DNA from: Orlajensenia leifsoniae
GTDB taxonomy: Bacteria; Actinomycetota; Actinomycetes; Actinomycetales; Microbacteriaceae
Direction: 5' to 3'
Length of the DNA: 64,000 bases
Assembly: GCF_004570845.1 (NCBI RefSeq)
Contig: NZ_SPQZ01000004.1
Location: forward strand, 62,001 to 126,000
The position numbers and the translations under genes are program-made. This document shows, one piece after another, positions 8,700 to 17,147 of the stretch (its first letter is position 1; each line of letters opens with the position of its first letter). The notes beneath the pieces were generated by a model that did no database searches, was not told where the DNA came from, and was given only the letters and a program-made list of their open reading frames with translations.

Positions 8700-10358
8700 A
8701 TGCCGATCGCCGACGTCGTCTTCACGGGCGGGACCGTGTTCAGCGCGGGCGCTGCCGCATCCGTCGCCGCCGATGTCGCCGTGCTCGACGGACGCATCGT
8801 CGCCGTCGGCCCCACGGACGACCTGCGCGCCTGGGTCGGGGACGCCACCACCGTCGTCGACACCTCGGGCCGGCTCGTCGTCGCCGGGTTCCAGGACGCC
8901 CACGTGCACCCGATCGGGGCCGGGGTCGAGATGCTGCAGTGCGACCTCACGGGGGCGACGGATGCCGCCGACTGCCTGCGGATCATCGCGGAGTACGCGC
9001 AGGCGAACCCCGACGAGCCGTGGATCCGCGGGGCCGGCTGGTCGATGGAGTTCTTCCCGGGCGGCACCCCGATGGCGGCCGACCTCGACGCCGTCGTGGC
9101 CGACCGCCCCGTGCTGCTCAGCAACCGCGATCACCACGGAGCGTGGGCGAATTCGCTGGCCCTGGCGCTCGCCGGGGTCACGGCCGAGACACCAGACCCT
9201 TCCGACGGTCGCATCGAGCGGGATGCCGGTGGAGCGCCCAGCGGAACCCTGCACGAGGGCGCCGTCGCCCTGGTCGAGACCCACGCCCCCGACATCGACC
9301 CCGAGCTGGCGTACCGCGGCCTGCTGCGAGCCCAGGAGGAGCTGCTCGCTCAGGGCGTCACCGGCTGGCAGGACGCCATGGTCGGCGAGGTGCTGGGCCT
9401 GCCCGACACCCTCGAGGTCTACCTGCGGGCCGTCGCCGACGGCACCCTGACGGCCCGCGTCGTCGCCGCACTCTGGTGGGAACGCGACCGCGACACGTCG
9501 CAGCTCGACGAGATGGTCCGCCGCCGCGACGAGGTCGCGGCGCTCGGCGTTCCCGAGCGGTTGCGCGCCGACAGCATCAAGATCATGGTCGACGGGGTGG
9601 CCGAGAACTTCACGGCGGCGATGAACACGCCCTACCGTGACGCCCACGGACACCCGACCTCCAACTCCGGGCACACGTTCCTCACCCCGCAGGCCCTCGA
9701 CGCCGCCGTGGTGGGGGCGGATGCCGCAGGCTTCCAGGTGCACTTCCACGCCCTCGGCAACAGGGCCGTGCGCGAGGCGCTCGACGCGCTGGAGGCGCTG
9801 CCCGCCCGCGCGGCCGACGCCCCGCAGCGCCGTCACCACCTCGCCCACCTGCAGATCGTCGACGAGGTGGACGTGGCGCGCTTCGCCGAGCTCGGTGCCG
9901 CGGCCAACCTGCAGGCGCTCTGGGCGTGCCACGAGCCGCAGCTCGACGAGTTGGCGCTGCCGTTCCTGGACGCCGAGCTCGAGGCACGGCACTACCCGTT
10001 CGGCGAGCTCGATCGCGCCGGGGTGCTGCTGGGTGCAGGCAGCGACTGGCCGGTGTCGACGGCTGATCCGCTCGCCGCCATCCACGTCGCCGTCAACCGC
10101 GTCGGTCCGGGGTCGGATGCCGCACCGCTGGGGGCCGCCGGGCAGCGCCTCGATCTCGCGACCGCGCTGACGGCCTACACGGCCGGGAGTGCCTGGCTCA
10201 ACGGCCGCGACGGCTCCACCGGCCGCATCGAGCCCGGCTGTCTCGCCGACCTCGTGGTGCTCGACCGGGATCCGTTCACCGGACCCGTGACGGCGATCGC
10301 CGACACCCGCGTGCTCAGTACCTGGGTGGACGGAGCGCTGGTGTATTCGGCGGAGTAG
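8700..10358 (+). CDS. Metal-dependent amidohydrolase (YtcJ-like)
   Basis: A 552-residue enzyme of the Amidohydro_3/YtcJ group. The N-terminal TIM-barrel metal motif FQDAHVHP is near residue 66, further ligands are expected at VHFHALGN and HHLAHLQIVD, and the catalytic Asp at GAGSDWPV. The C-terminal LADLVVLDRDPF closes the composite beta-domain typical of the superfamily. It presumably hydrolyses an N-acyl or cyclic amide; the substrate is unknown. ATG 8700 follows a strong GAGGAGG. Transcribed alone. Confidence 0.9.
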   Translation: MPIADVVFTGGTVFSAGAAASVAADVAVLDGRIVAVGPTDDLRAWVGDATTVVDTSGRLVVAGFQDAHVHPIGAGVEMLQCDLTGATDAADCLRIIAEYAQANPDEPWIRGAGWSMEFFPGGTPMAADLDAVVADRPVLLSNRDHHGAWANSLALALAGVTAETPDPSDGRIERDAGGAPSGTLHEGAVALVETHAPDIDPELAYRGLLRAQEELLAQGVTGWQDAMVGEVLGLPDTLEVYLRAVADGTLTARVVAALWWERDRDTSQLDEMVRRRDEVAALGVPERLRADSIKIMVDGVAENFTAAMNTPYRDAHGHPTSNSGHTFLTPQALDAAVVGADAAGFQVHFHALGNRAVREALDALEALPARAADAPQRRHHLAHLQIVDEVDVARFAELGAAANLQALWACHEPQLDELALPFLDAELEARHYPFGELDRAGVLLGAGSDWPVSTADPLAAIHVAVNRVGPGSDAAPLGAAGQRLDLATALTAYTAGSAWLNGRDGSTGRIEPGCLADLVVLDRDPFTGPVTAIADTRVLSTWVDGALVYSAE

Positions 10359-10389
10359 CCGATCGCTGAGGGCCGAGCGCAGCGACCGC

Positions 10390-10427
10390 CCGAAGCGCAC
10401 CGAGTCTGCGCCGAGAGGGCGCTTCGG
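10390..10427. terminator. Stem-loop between convergent genes
   Basis: CCGAAGCGC (10390-10398) pairs perfectly with GCGCTTCGG (10419-10427) across a 20-base loop, and a smaller CGAAC/GTTCG pair follows near 10450. This fills the 136-base gap between the amidohydrolase and the convergent SRPBCC gene. No T-tract. Confidence 0.4.
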
Positions 10428-10494
10428 CCGCGAACGCGCTTCGAACGCGAACTTCGTTCGGTTCTCAGGGACCGGAGTGGTCAGCGACCGTAGG

Positions 10495-10962
10495 TCAGAG
10501 CCGGTGCGCCGACTCCAGCACGAGGTCCTCGAAGCGCTCGAGGCTGCGGTCGAGTGCTCGCCGCAGCGAGGAGCCGATGAGCGGACCGAGCATCCGTTCG
10601 ATGCGGCTGCCCGGTCGAGATGTCGTCGTCAGGACCACGCGCACGCCGCCCTCCACCGGCTCGATCCGGCGTTCACCGTCGGCGTCGGTGCCCGACGTCG
10701 ATGCCCAGGAGAAGGCGACTCCGGGCTCGACCCTGCTGATGATCGCCGTGTTCGTCGTGCGCTGGCCGAGCGAGCGGAACTGCTCCACCGTGCGGGTTCC
10801 GTTTCGCACGGTTCCCGTGGTGTCCTGGCTCATCTCCTCGACTCCCTCCCGCCAGATGGCGTCGAAGCGGTGGTCGGCGAGCATCGACCACACCGTCGAG
10901 GGATCCAGTGCGATGCGGCGTTCTGAGCGCACTGTGATGAGGTGGGGATCTCGGGTCGGCAT
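10495..10962 (-). CDS. SRPBCC (polyketide cyclase/START-like) family protein
   Basis: A 155-residue protein with the SRPBCC pattern: an N-terminal strand (SERRIALDPSTVWSMLADH), Trp-rich middle strands (AFSWASTS), and a long C-terminal helix (LIGSSLRRALDRSLERFEDLV). These small helix-grip proteins bind hydrophobic ligands; no catalytic residue is evident. The ATG at 10962 has GAGGAGACC directly upstream, so the longer frame starting at 11010 is unlikely. Monocistronic, function unknown. Confidence 0.82.
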   Translation of the reverse strand: MPTRDPHLITVRSERRIALDPSTVWSMLADHRFDAIWREGVEEMSQDTTGTVRNGTRTVEQFRSLGQRTTNTAIISRVEPGVAFSWASTSGTDADGERRIEPVEGGVRVVLTTTSRPGSRIERMLGPLIGSSLRRALDRSLERFEDLVLESAHRL

Positions 10963-11009
10963 GGTCTCCTCAGGGTAGGCCGCACGACGAGCGGGGCCCA
11001 TCGGGGGCA

Positions 11010-11025
11010 ACCCCCTTTCGGGGGT
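11010..11025. other. Short GC-rich hairpin
   Basis: ACCCCC-tttc-GGGGGT, a perfect stem in the divergent spacer between the SRPBCC gene and the lipoprotein gene. It has no T-run, so it could be an operator or mRNA-leader structure. Confidence 0.35.
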
Positions 11026-11126
11026 CAGGGCGGTTTCTCCGGGTATCCGTCGCCCGGCACTGGCAGCCGGCTGTCCCCTGACATAAGGTCGGCAGTACAG
11101 CAGAACGAAGTTGATCAGGGGGATTC

Positions 11127-11693
11127 GTGGGCTATCGCAGTGTCATCGCCGTCGTCGTCGTGTCGGGGGCGCTTCTGCTCACCGGATGCTCCGGACCCGC
11201 GGGACCATCGTCATCGCCGACCTCGACTCGATCGGCGACGCCGACCCCGTCGGGCACCCCCGGCTCGACCGCGAGCGCCACTCCCGGTGCCACCGACGGG
11301 GCGAGCACGCCACCGGCGCCGTCAGCGAGTGCCCCGGCCGCAGCTGCGCAGACGGTCGAGGAGGCCTGCGTCATCATGAACGACGCCATCACCGCCCTCT
11401 CCGGCCTCGACACCGACGAGAACATGGACATGCTCGGAACCGATCCGGCAGCAGCCCAGGCCGCCATCGACGCTGCCAGCGCCGACCTGACGGCCGCGGC
11501 CGCCCAGGTCACCAACGCCGACGTCAAGCCTGCAGCCGACGCCGTCGTCGCCTCGAGCCAGTCGTACTTCGACTACCTCATCGCCTTCTCGACCGATCCG
11601 GAGTCGATCGACGTCGATGCCTTCGGCGACCAGCTCACGGCCTTCTCCGACAGCATCGTGGGCGTGCAGGAGCTCTGCGGCGTCACCGAGTGA
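11127..11693 (+). CDS. Small lipoprotein of unknown function
   Basis: A 188-residue predicted lipoprotein. The signal peptide ends in the lipobox LLLTGC (Cys near 21). Residues 22-75 are a Ser/Thr/Pro/Ala-rich linker, suggesting a cell-wall-spanning stalk. The remainder is an all-helical Ala-rich domain with two cysteines (EEACVIMND near the start, VQELCGVTE at the end) that could form a disulfide. Start is GTG at 11127, with AGGGGG six bases upstream. No family recognised. Confidence 0.8.
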   Translation: MGYRSVIAVVVVSGALLLTGCSGPAGPSSSPTSTRSATPTPSGTPGSTASATPGATDGASTPPAPSASAPAAAAQTVEEACVIMNDAITALSGLDTDENMDMLGTDPAAAQAAIDAASADLTAAAAQVTNADVKPAADAVVASSQSYFDYLIAFSTDPESIDVDAFGDQLTAFSDSIVGVQELCGVTE

Positions 11694-11728
11694 CGCTCGC
11701 TCGAGCGGCCCCGCAGCCGCTCTGACAC

Positions 11729-11757
11729 CCCGTTCTTCTCCCCGGCAGAAGACCGGG
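11729..11757 (+). terminator. Terminator-like hairpin after the lipoprotein gene
   Basis: Stem of 11 pairs with one mismatch (CCCGTTCTTCT against AGAAGACCGGG) and a seven-base loop, followed by TCTATTTCT. It begins 36 bases after the lipoprotein stop and precedes aceA, so it probably isolates the two genes. Confidence 0.6.
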
Positions 11758-11804
11758 TCTATTTCTGCACTCGCTTTCGGATCGACGGATGCCGCGCGGC
11801 AGCA

Positions 11805-11819
11805 GTGTTGGTGCAACAC
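11805..11819. promoter_or_regulatory. Candidate operator of aceA
   Basis: Perfect inverted repeat GTGTTG-gtg-CAACAC centred 56 bases upstream of the aceA ATG. It is probably in the promoter or 5' UTR. The cognate factor is unknown; the RamB-like protein upstream is a candidate by neighbourhood and family role. Confidence 0.5.
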
Positions 11820-11867
11820 ACCAGCGCCGCAGCCTCCAAGCGGCGTCCGATCCGAAAGGCACACCCC

Positions 11868-13193
11868 ATGAGCACCCCGCCCCGCCCCACGCAGAGCCGC
11901 CCGGGCGACCAGACGCAGAGCGCCGCCGAACTCGAACTCGAATGGCAGGCCGATTCCCGCTGGGACGGCATCCGTCGCGATTACAGCGCAGCCGACGTCG
12001 TCGAGCTCCGCGGTCCGGTGCGGGAGGAGCGCACTCTCGCGCGTCGCGGCTCGGAGAAGCTCTGGGAGCTCATCCAGCGCACCGACGGCACGGCTTTCGC
12101 CCCCGAGGAGGACCCCACCTGGGTCGCAGCCCTCGGCGCCCTCACCGGCAACCAGGCCGTGCAGCAGGTGCGCGCGGGCCTCGAGGCCATCTACCTCTCG
12201 GGCTGGCAGGTCGCGGCCGACGCCAACCTGGCCGGCCAGACCTACCCCGACCAGTCGCTGTACCCGGCGAACTCGGTGCCCGCCGTCGTGCGTCGCATCA
12301 ACAACGCCCTGCTGCGCGCCGGCCAGATCGAGCCCGGCCGCGACTGGATGGCCCCGATCGTCGCGGATGCCGAGGCCGGCTTCGGCGGACCGCTCAACGC
12401 CTACGAGCTCATGCAGGGCATGATCGAGGCCGGAGCGGCGGGCGTGCACTGGGAAGACCAGCTCGCCAGCGAGAAGAAGTGCGGTCACATGGGCGGCAAG
12501 GTGCTGATCCCGACGGGCCAGCACATCCGCACCCTCAATGCCGCTCGACTCGCGGCCGACGTCTCCGACGTGCCGACGATCATCATCGCCCGCACCGACT
12601 CCCTCGCCGCCACGCTGCTCACCAGCGACCACGACGAGCGCGACCGTCCGTTCCTCACCGGGGAGCGCACGGCCGAGGGCTTCTACGAGGTGCAGAACGG
12701 CATCGAGCCGGTCATCGCCCGCGGGCTCGCCTACGCCGAGTACGCCGACCTGCTCTGGGTCGAGTCGGCCGAGCCCGACCTCGACCTCGCCCGCCGCTTC
12801 GCCGAGGCCATCCACGAGAAGTTCCCCGGCAAGCGCCTCAGCTACAACTGCTCGCCGTCGTTCAACTGGAAGCGTCACCTCGACGACAGCCAGATCGCGA
12901 CCTTCCAGCGCGAGCTGGCCTCGATGGGCTACGCCTTCCAGTTCATCACCCTCGCGGGCTTCCACGCCCTCAACCACTCGATGTTCGAACTCGCCCGCGG
13001 CTACAACGAGCGCCACATGAGTGCGTACGTCGAGCTCCAGGAGGCGGAGTTCGCCTCCGAGAAGAACGGCTACACCGCCACCCGCCATCAGCAGGAGGTC
13101 GGCACAGGCTACTTCGACCGCATCAGCACGGCGCTCAACCCCTCGAGCGCCACTCTCGCCCTCGTCGGATCGACCGAGGAACACCAGTTCTAG
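11868..13193 (+). CDS. aceA: Isocitrate lyase
   Basis: A 441-residue cytoplasmic enzyme that cleaves isocitrate to glyoxylate and succinate, the first glyoxylate-shunt step needed for growth on acetate or fatty acids. The active-site hexapeptide region [13 protein letters not shown] carries the catalytic Cys. [12 protein letters not shown] (metal/substrate loop) and [11 protein letters not shown] are also conserved. The ATG at 11868 follows GAAAGG; a longer frame back to 11805 would run through the operator-like palindrome. Malate synthase follows after 82 bases, so a common regulon is likely. Confidence 0.97.
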   Translation: MSTPPRPTQSRPGDQTQSAAELELEWQADSRWDGIRRDYSAADVVELRGPVREERTLARRGSEKLWELIQRTDGTAFAPEEDPTWVAALGALTGNQAVQQVRAGLEAIYLSGWQVAADANLAGQTYPDQSLYPANSVPAVVRRINNALLRAGQIEPGRDWMAPIVADAEAGFGGPLNAYELMQGMIEAGAAGVHWEDQLASEKKCGHMGGKVLIPTGQHIRTLNAARLAADVSDVPTIIIARTDSLAATLLTSDHDERDRPFLTGERTAEGFYEVQNGIEPVIARGLAYAEYADLLWVESAEPDLDLARRFAEAIHEKFPGKRLSYNCSPSFNWKRHLDDSQIATFQRELASMGYAFQFITLAGFHALNHSMFELARGYNERHMSAYVELQEAEFASEKNGYTATRHQQEVGTGYFDRISTALNPSSATLALVGSTEEHQF

Positions 13194-13207
13194 AACCCCG
13201 ATCGCTG

Positions 13208-13253
13208 TGATCTCGAGACGCGTCCGACTCCGTCGGGCGCTCCTCGATCAGCG
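13208..13253. repeat. Palindromic intergenic repeat between aceA and aceB
   Basis: TGATCTCGAGACG at one end and TCCTCGATCAGCGG at the other, with core CGTCCGACTCCGTCGGGCG (hairpin GTCCGAC/GTCGGGC). It differs at only two positions from the copy at 15059-15105 beyond aceB. It could attenuate or stabilise the aceA-aceB transcript. Confidence 0.75.
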
Positions 13254-13275
13254 GTATTCGACAGGAGACACGACC

Positions 13276-14997
13276 ATGAACACCACACCCACCAGCACCC
13301 TGGAACGCGAGACGACCCGGGCATCCGAGACGACGACGCGCGAGCCGGCCACCACGACCGGCAGCTTCGCGACGTCGCAGCCGTGGATCGAGGTGACGGC
13401 GCCGCTCGGCGATCGCTACTCCGAGATCCTCACGCCCGAGGCGCTCGCGTTCCTCGCTGAACTGCACGACAGGTTCGCCGGCATCCGTCATGACCTGCTC
13501 GCAGCACGACTGCAGACCCGCGTCGCCTCGGCGAACGGACGCGACCCGCGCTTCCTGCCCGAGACGGCATCGGTGCGAGCGGATGCGTCGTGGCGAGTCG
13601 CCGGGGCGGGCCCCGGTCTCGAGGATCGTCGCGTCGAGATCACGGGTCCGACCGACCGCAAGATGGCGATCAATGCGCTGAACTCCGGCGCGAAGGTCTG
13701 GCTCGCCGATCAGGAGGACGCGACGAGCCCCACCTGGACGAACGTGATCGAGGGGCAGATCTCGCTCTTCGACGCGTTGCGGGGCCAGCTCTCCTTCACG
13801 TCGCCGGAGGGCAGGGAGTACACGGTCGCCGGCCGTGTCGGCCTGACCCACGGTGGTGAGGCCGAGACGCCCACCATCGTGATGCGGCCGCGGGGCTGGC
13901 ACCTGGTCGAGAAGCACCTGCGCTTCCACGACCGCTCAGGGCGGGCGATGAGCGCCTCAGGGAGCCTGGTCGACTTCGGGCTCTACTTCTTCCATAACGC
14001 CCGTCGTCTGATCGAGCTGGGGCTGGGCCCGTACTTCTACCTGCCGAAGCTCGAGAGCCACCGCGAGGCCAGGCTCTGGAACGACGTCTTCTCGTTCTCG
14101 CAGGACCACCTCGGCATCCCGCAGGGGACCGTGCGCGCCACGGTCCTCATCGAGACCATCCAGGCGGCGTTCGAGATGGAGGAGATCCTCTACGAGCTGC
14201 GCGATCACTGCGCCGGGCTCAACGCCGGGCGCTGGGACTACATCTTCTCGATCATCAAGACGTTCCGGTCGCGGGGGCGCCGATGGGTCTTCCCCGACCG
14301 CTCCGAGATCACGATGACCGTGCCGTTCATGAGGGCGTACACCGAGCTGCTCGTGTCGACGTGCCACAGGCGCGGGGCATATGCCATCGGAGGCATGAGC
14401 GCGTTCATCCCGAACCGCCGTGACCCGGAGGTCACCGGACGAGCCCTGGAAAAGGTCGCAACGGACAAGCGCCGCGAGGCCGGAGATGGCTTCGACGGAA
14501 CCTGGGTCGCGCACCCGGATCTCATCCCCACGGCGCGAGCGGAATTCGACGCCGTGTTCGAGGACCGCAGCGACCAGTTGCACCGCCTGCGCGACGACGT
14601 TCACGTCACGGCGGCGCAGCTGCTCGACATCCCGTCGATCGGAGGCTCGGTGAGCGAGGAGGGCGTCCGTGACAACGTGCGCATCGCCGTGCGGTACATC
14701 GAGTCGTGGTTGCGGGGAATCGGGGCTGCGGCCATCGACAACCTGATGGAGGACGCCGCGACGGCGGAGATCTCGCGGTCGCAGGTCTGGCAGTGGGTGA
14801 ACGACAACACGATCACCCGCGAGGGTCGGCGCATCGACGCCGCGTGGCTCGAGACCGTCGTGACCGGCGTCTCGGACGAGCTGGAGCGCTTCGACGGCGA
14901 CCGCTTCGACGACGCCTTCGCGGTGTTCCGGCAGGTCGCGTTGGAGCCGGAGTTCCCGACGTTCCTGACGATCCCGGCGTACACGCGGTTCCTGTAG
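13276..14997 (+). CDS. aceB: Malate synthase A
   Basis: A 573-residue enzyme condensing glyoxylate and acetyl-CoA to malate, the second glyoxylate-shunt step. Its length and motifs (VWLADQEDATSPTW, GRWDYIFSIIKTF, GAYAIGGMSAFIPNRRDPE, GSVSEEGVRDNVRIAVRYI) match the short A-type enzyme rather than the longer GlcB. The first 30 residues are Thr-rich and extra to the usual family start. The ATG at 13276 follows AGGAGA. It lies downstream of aceA in the same direction with a palindromic repeat between. Confidence 0.96.
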   Translation: MNTTPTSTLERETTRASETTTREPATTTGSFATSQPWIEVTAPLGDRYSEILTPEALAFLAELHDRFAGIRHDLLAARLQTRVASANGRDPRFLPETASVRADASWRVAGAGPGLEDRRVEITGPTDRKMAINALNSGAKVWLADQEDATSPTWTNVIEGQISLFDALRGQLSFTSPEGREYTVAGRVGLTHGGEAETPTIVMRPRGWHLVEKHLRFHDRSGRAMSASGSLVDFGLYFFHNARRLIELGLGPYFYLPKLESHREARLWNDVFSFSQDHLGIPQGTVRATVLIETIQAAFEMEEILYELRDHCAGLNAGRWDYIFSIIKTFRSRGRRWVFPDRSEITMTVPFMRAYTELLVSTCHRRGAYAIGGMSAFIPNRRDPEVTGRALEKVATDKRREAGDGFDGTWVAHPDLIPTARAEFDAVFEDRSDQLHRLRDDVHVTAAQLLDIPSIGGSVSEEGVRDNVRIAVRYIESWLRGIGAAAIDNLMEDAATAEISRSQVWQWVNDNTITREGRRIDAAWLETVVTGVSDELERFDGDRFDDAFAVFRQVALEPEFPTFLTIPAYTRFL

Positions 14998-15006
14998 CAG
15001 CACCCG

Positions 15007-15050
15007 CTGGTCGAGTAGCGAGCGAGCGCAGCGAGCACGCGTATCGAGAC
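15007..15050. repeat. Palindromic intergenic repeat, unit C
   Basis: Begins CTGGTCGAGTAGCG and ends CGCGTATCGAGAC, with the core GAGCGAGCGCAGCGAGC. Same family as units A and B; starts ten bases after the aceB stop codon. Confidence 0.65.
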
Positions 15051-15058
15051 CGCTCAGG

Positions 15059-15105
15059 TGATCTCGATACGCGTCCGACTCCGTCGGGCGCTACTCGATC
15101 AGCGG
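15059..15105. repeat. Palindromic intergenic repeat, unit D
   Basis: Near-identical copy of the aceA-aceB spacer element, separated from unit C by eight bases. The C-D pair mirrors the A-B pair at the window start. Confidence 0.75.
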
Positions 15106-15175
15106 TGTGTGCGCTTCGGCCGCGCGGTGCGCACGGACCTCGGCGATCGGAGCGCAGGAGCACCTCTAGGGTCGG

Positions 15176-15757
15176 ATGGTGACCATCCGCATCCGCACCG
15201 CGACCGCAGCCGACGCAGGGAGCCTCGCCGAGCTGGCCGCAGCCACCTTCCCGCTCGCCTGCCCGCCGCACACGACGGCCGAGGCCATCGCCGACTTCAT
15301 CGCCACCCACCTCTCGCGCGGCACCTTCGACGCCTACCTCGCCGACCGCGCCCGCGTGCTGCTCATCGCGGAGCAGCAGCAGGAGCAGGATCGGGAGCAG
15401 CCGGCGACGGATGCGGCATCCGGCTCGCTCGCCGTCGGCTACACGATGCTGGTCTTCGGAGAGCCGACGGATGCCGACGTCGCCGCCGCGATCGGCATCC
15501 GTCCGACGGTGGAGCTCAGCAAGTTCTACACCCTCGCCTCGATCCACGGCACCGGGGTCTCCGGACCGCTCATGGCCGCGACTCTCGCCGCCGCAGGGGA
15601 GCGCGGTGCCGCAGGGGCCTGGCTCGGCGTGAACGAGGAGAACGCCCGGGCCATCCGCTTCTATGAGAAGAACGGATTCGCCCAGGTCGGGACGAAGCAC
15701 TTCCTCGTGGGCGATCGCTACGAGGACGACCTCGTTCTGGAGCGCCGGCTGCCGTAG
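15176..15757 (+). CDS. GNAT family N-acetyltransferase
   Basis: A 193-residue acetyltransferase. The C-terminal half carries the acyl-CoA-binding core (TVELSKFYTLASIHGTGVSG, then PLMAATLAAAGERGAAGAWLG) and the GNAT end motif VNEENARAIRFYEKNGFAQVG. An acidic-Gln insertion (EQQQEQDREQ) sits between early strands. Substrate unknown. ATG 15176 overlaps a GTG at 15179; neither has a strong ribosome site. Its stop lies six bases from that of the convergent membrane protein. Confidence 0.87.
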   Translation: MVTIRIRTATAADAGSLAELAAATFPLACPPHTTAEAIADFIATHLSRGTFDAYLADRARVLLIAEQQQEQDREQPATDAASGSLAVGYTMLVFGEPTDADVAAAIGIRPTVELSKFYTLASIHGTGVSGPLMAATLAAAGERGAAGAWLGVNEENARAIRFYEKNGFAQVGTKHFLVGDRYEDDLVLERRLP

Positions 15758-15763
15758 GTCCGC

Positions 15764-16984
15764 TCAGACGCCGACGGTGTCGGCATGCAGCGTGCCTGCA
15801 TGCAGCGTTCCCGAGTGGAGAGCGCCCGAGTGCCGCGTTCCGGATCGACCCATGCCTGCGCGCTGCGTCGTCGGATGCGATGACGTCCACCGCGGCAGTG
15901 CCGCATGGAGGTCCGGGGGTCGTTGCGTCGGACCGGCGAACGGGGTCGTGACGACATCGCGCCGGTGCGCGCCGCCGTCGCGTCGACCCGACTGAAGCTC
16001 GACGCAGGAGCTCGTGCCGGTCCAGAGCTCGGAGTGCACAGCCGCTCGCGGAGCTGCGGCCGCCGTGACCCATCGTCGATCGCCGCGGGTGGACGTGCCG
16101 AGTGCGACGGGAAGCGGGGCGTACGACACCGTGGACGTCCAGCGCCACTCGGTGGACAGGGCCGCGAGCTGCGACTGGAGCACGGCGCTCGCGGCCGGAG
16201 TGAGGAGCGCGACAGCAGGGCGCCGCGCACCGTGAGCGCTCCCGGGTTCGGCTCGAGGCACGCCGAACACGATGCCGGAGGCGGGGGGACCGGCATCCGG
16301 GACCAGGGCGAACAGGTCGTGGGCGCCGATGCGGGTGAGGGCCAGCGATCCGGTGGTCAGCACCAGGATCATCAGGCAGACGATGGTGATGTACAGCCCC
16401 ATCTCGACCGGCGACTTGGTGCGTGTCGGGTCGATGAAGAAGTACGGGAACCAGCCGACGATGCTGCCGCGCACCATGGTGAACACGAGCCAGATGCCGG
16501 GGTAGGGCAGTGCCCAGCCCATGGTGAGCCAGGGCAGCGTGTTGGTGCGCACTGCCAGACGCCTTTCGGCGATGAAGTCGATGGTGAGCAGGACGGGCAT
16601 GATGAAGTGCAGCACGACATCCGACGGGGTGACCAAGATCGGCTTGACCTCGCCCGCCGAACCGACGGCGAGGATGCCGTAGACGATTCCGGCGAGGATG
16701 ACGTAGCCCAGGACGATCGATCGGGCCGCGTGGATGCGGCTCGATTCCGGCCTGCCGGTGATGGCGAGCACCCCGCTCGTCACGAGCAGACCGACGGCAC
16801 CGACCGCCGACTGCACAGTGAAGAAGCAGAAGTAATTGCCCGCGTCGAAGGCCGTGACCCCGATCGCCTGGAAGTTCGCCACGATCGAGACCGTCTCGAC
16901 CGCGGCCAACACCAGCCGGGCCAAGCCGATCGCCTGATGGATGTTCCCCCGTGAGATGTGAGGGCCTGATGAACGCTCTCGCAT
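15764..16984 (-). CDS. Pr6Pr-type six-helix membrane protein with long C-terminal tail
   Basis: A 406-residue protein. Residues 20-222 contain six hydrophobic segments and the family motif GWFPYFFIDP, like the paralogue encoded at 18660-19439. Beyond residue 230 it leaves the family length (about 220-260): a 175-residue basic, low-complexity tail ending in a degenerate repeat (SGTRHSGALHSGTLHAGTLH). That tail looks poorly coding-like and may result from a lost stop or a frameshift, or be a lineage-specific extension. Function unknown. It is divergent from the amine oxidase gene. Confidence 0.7.
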   Translation of the reverse strand: MRERSSGPHISRGNIHQAIGLARLVLAAVETVSIVANFQAIGVTAFDAGNYFCFFTVQSAVGAVGLLVTSGVLAITGRPESSRIHAARSIVLGYVILAGIVYGILAVGSAGEVKPILVTPSDVVLHFIMPVLLTIDFIAERRLAVRTNTLPWLTMGWALPYPGIWLVFTMVRGSIVGWFPYFFIDPTRTKSPVEMGLYITIVCLMILVLTTGSLALTRIGAHDLFALVPDAGPPASGIVFGVPRAEPGSAHGARRPAVALLTPAASAVLQSQLAALSTEWRWTSTVSYAPLPVALGTSTRGDRRWVTAAAAPRAAVHSELWTGTSSCVELQSGRRDGGAHRRDVVTTPFAGPTQRPPDLHAALPRWTSSHPTTQRAGMGRSGTRHSGALHSGTLHAGTLHADTVGV

Positions 16985-17147
16985 ACTGAACGGTATCTGG
17001 CAGAAGGCCGTGGATGCTGGGCATACGCCCCCAGATTAGTTATCCTCACGTCTTTCCGAGCCGTTCAGTCGGGTGCAGTAGGTTGAAATCGCGTTCGTGT
17101 GCTCGGGAGGAGGGCGGCCGGGGTTCCAGCGCAAGCCCGCGACATCC

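Noticed and set aside
8208-10400. Long minus-strand frame antisense to the amidohydrolase gene
   Set aside because: Low-complexity Arg/Gly/Val translation with no motif; the plus-strand gene has a strong ribosome site and complete metal-binding motifs.
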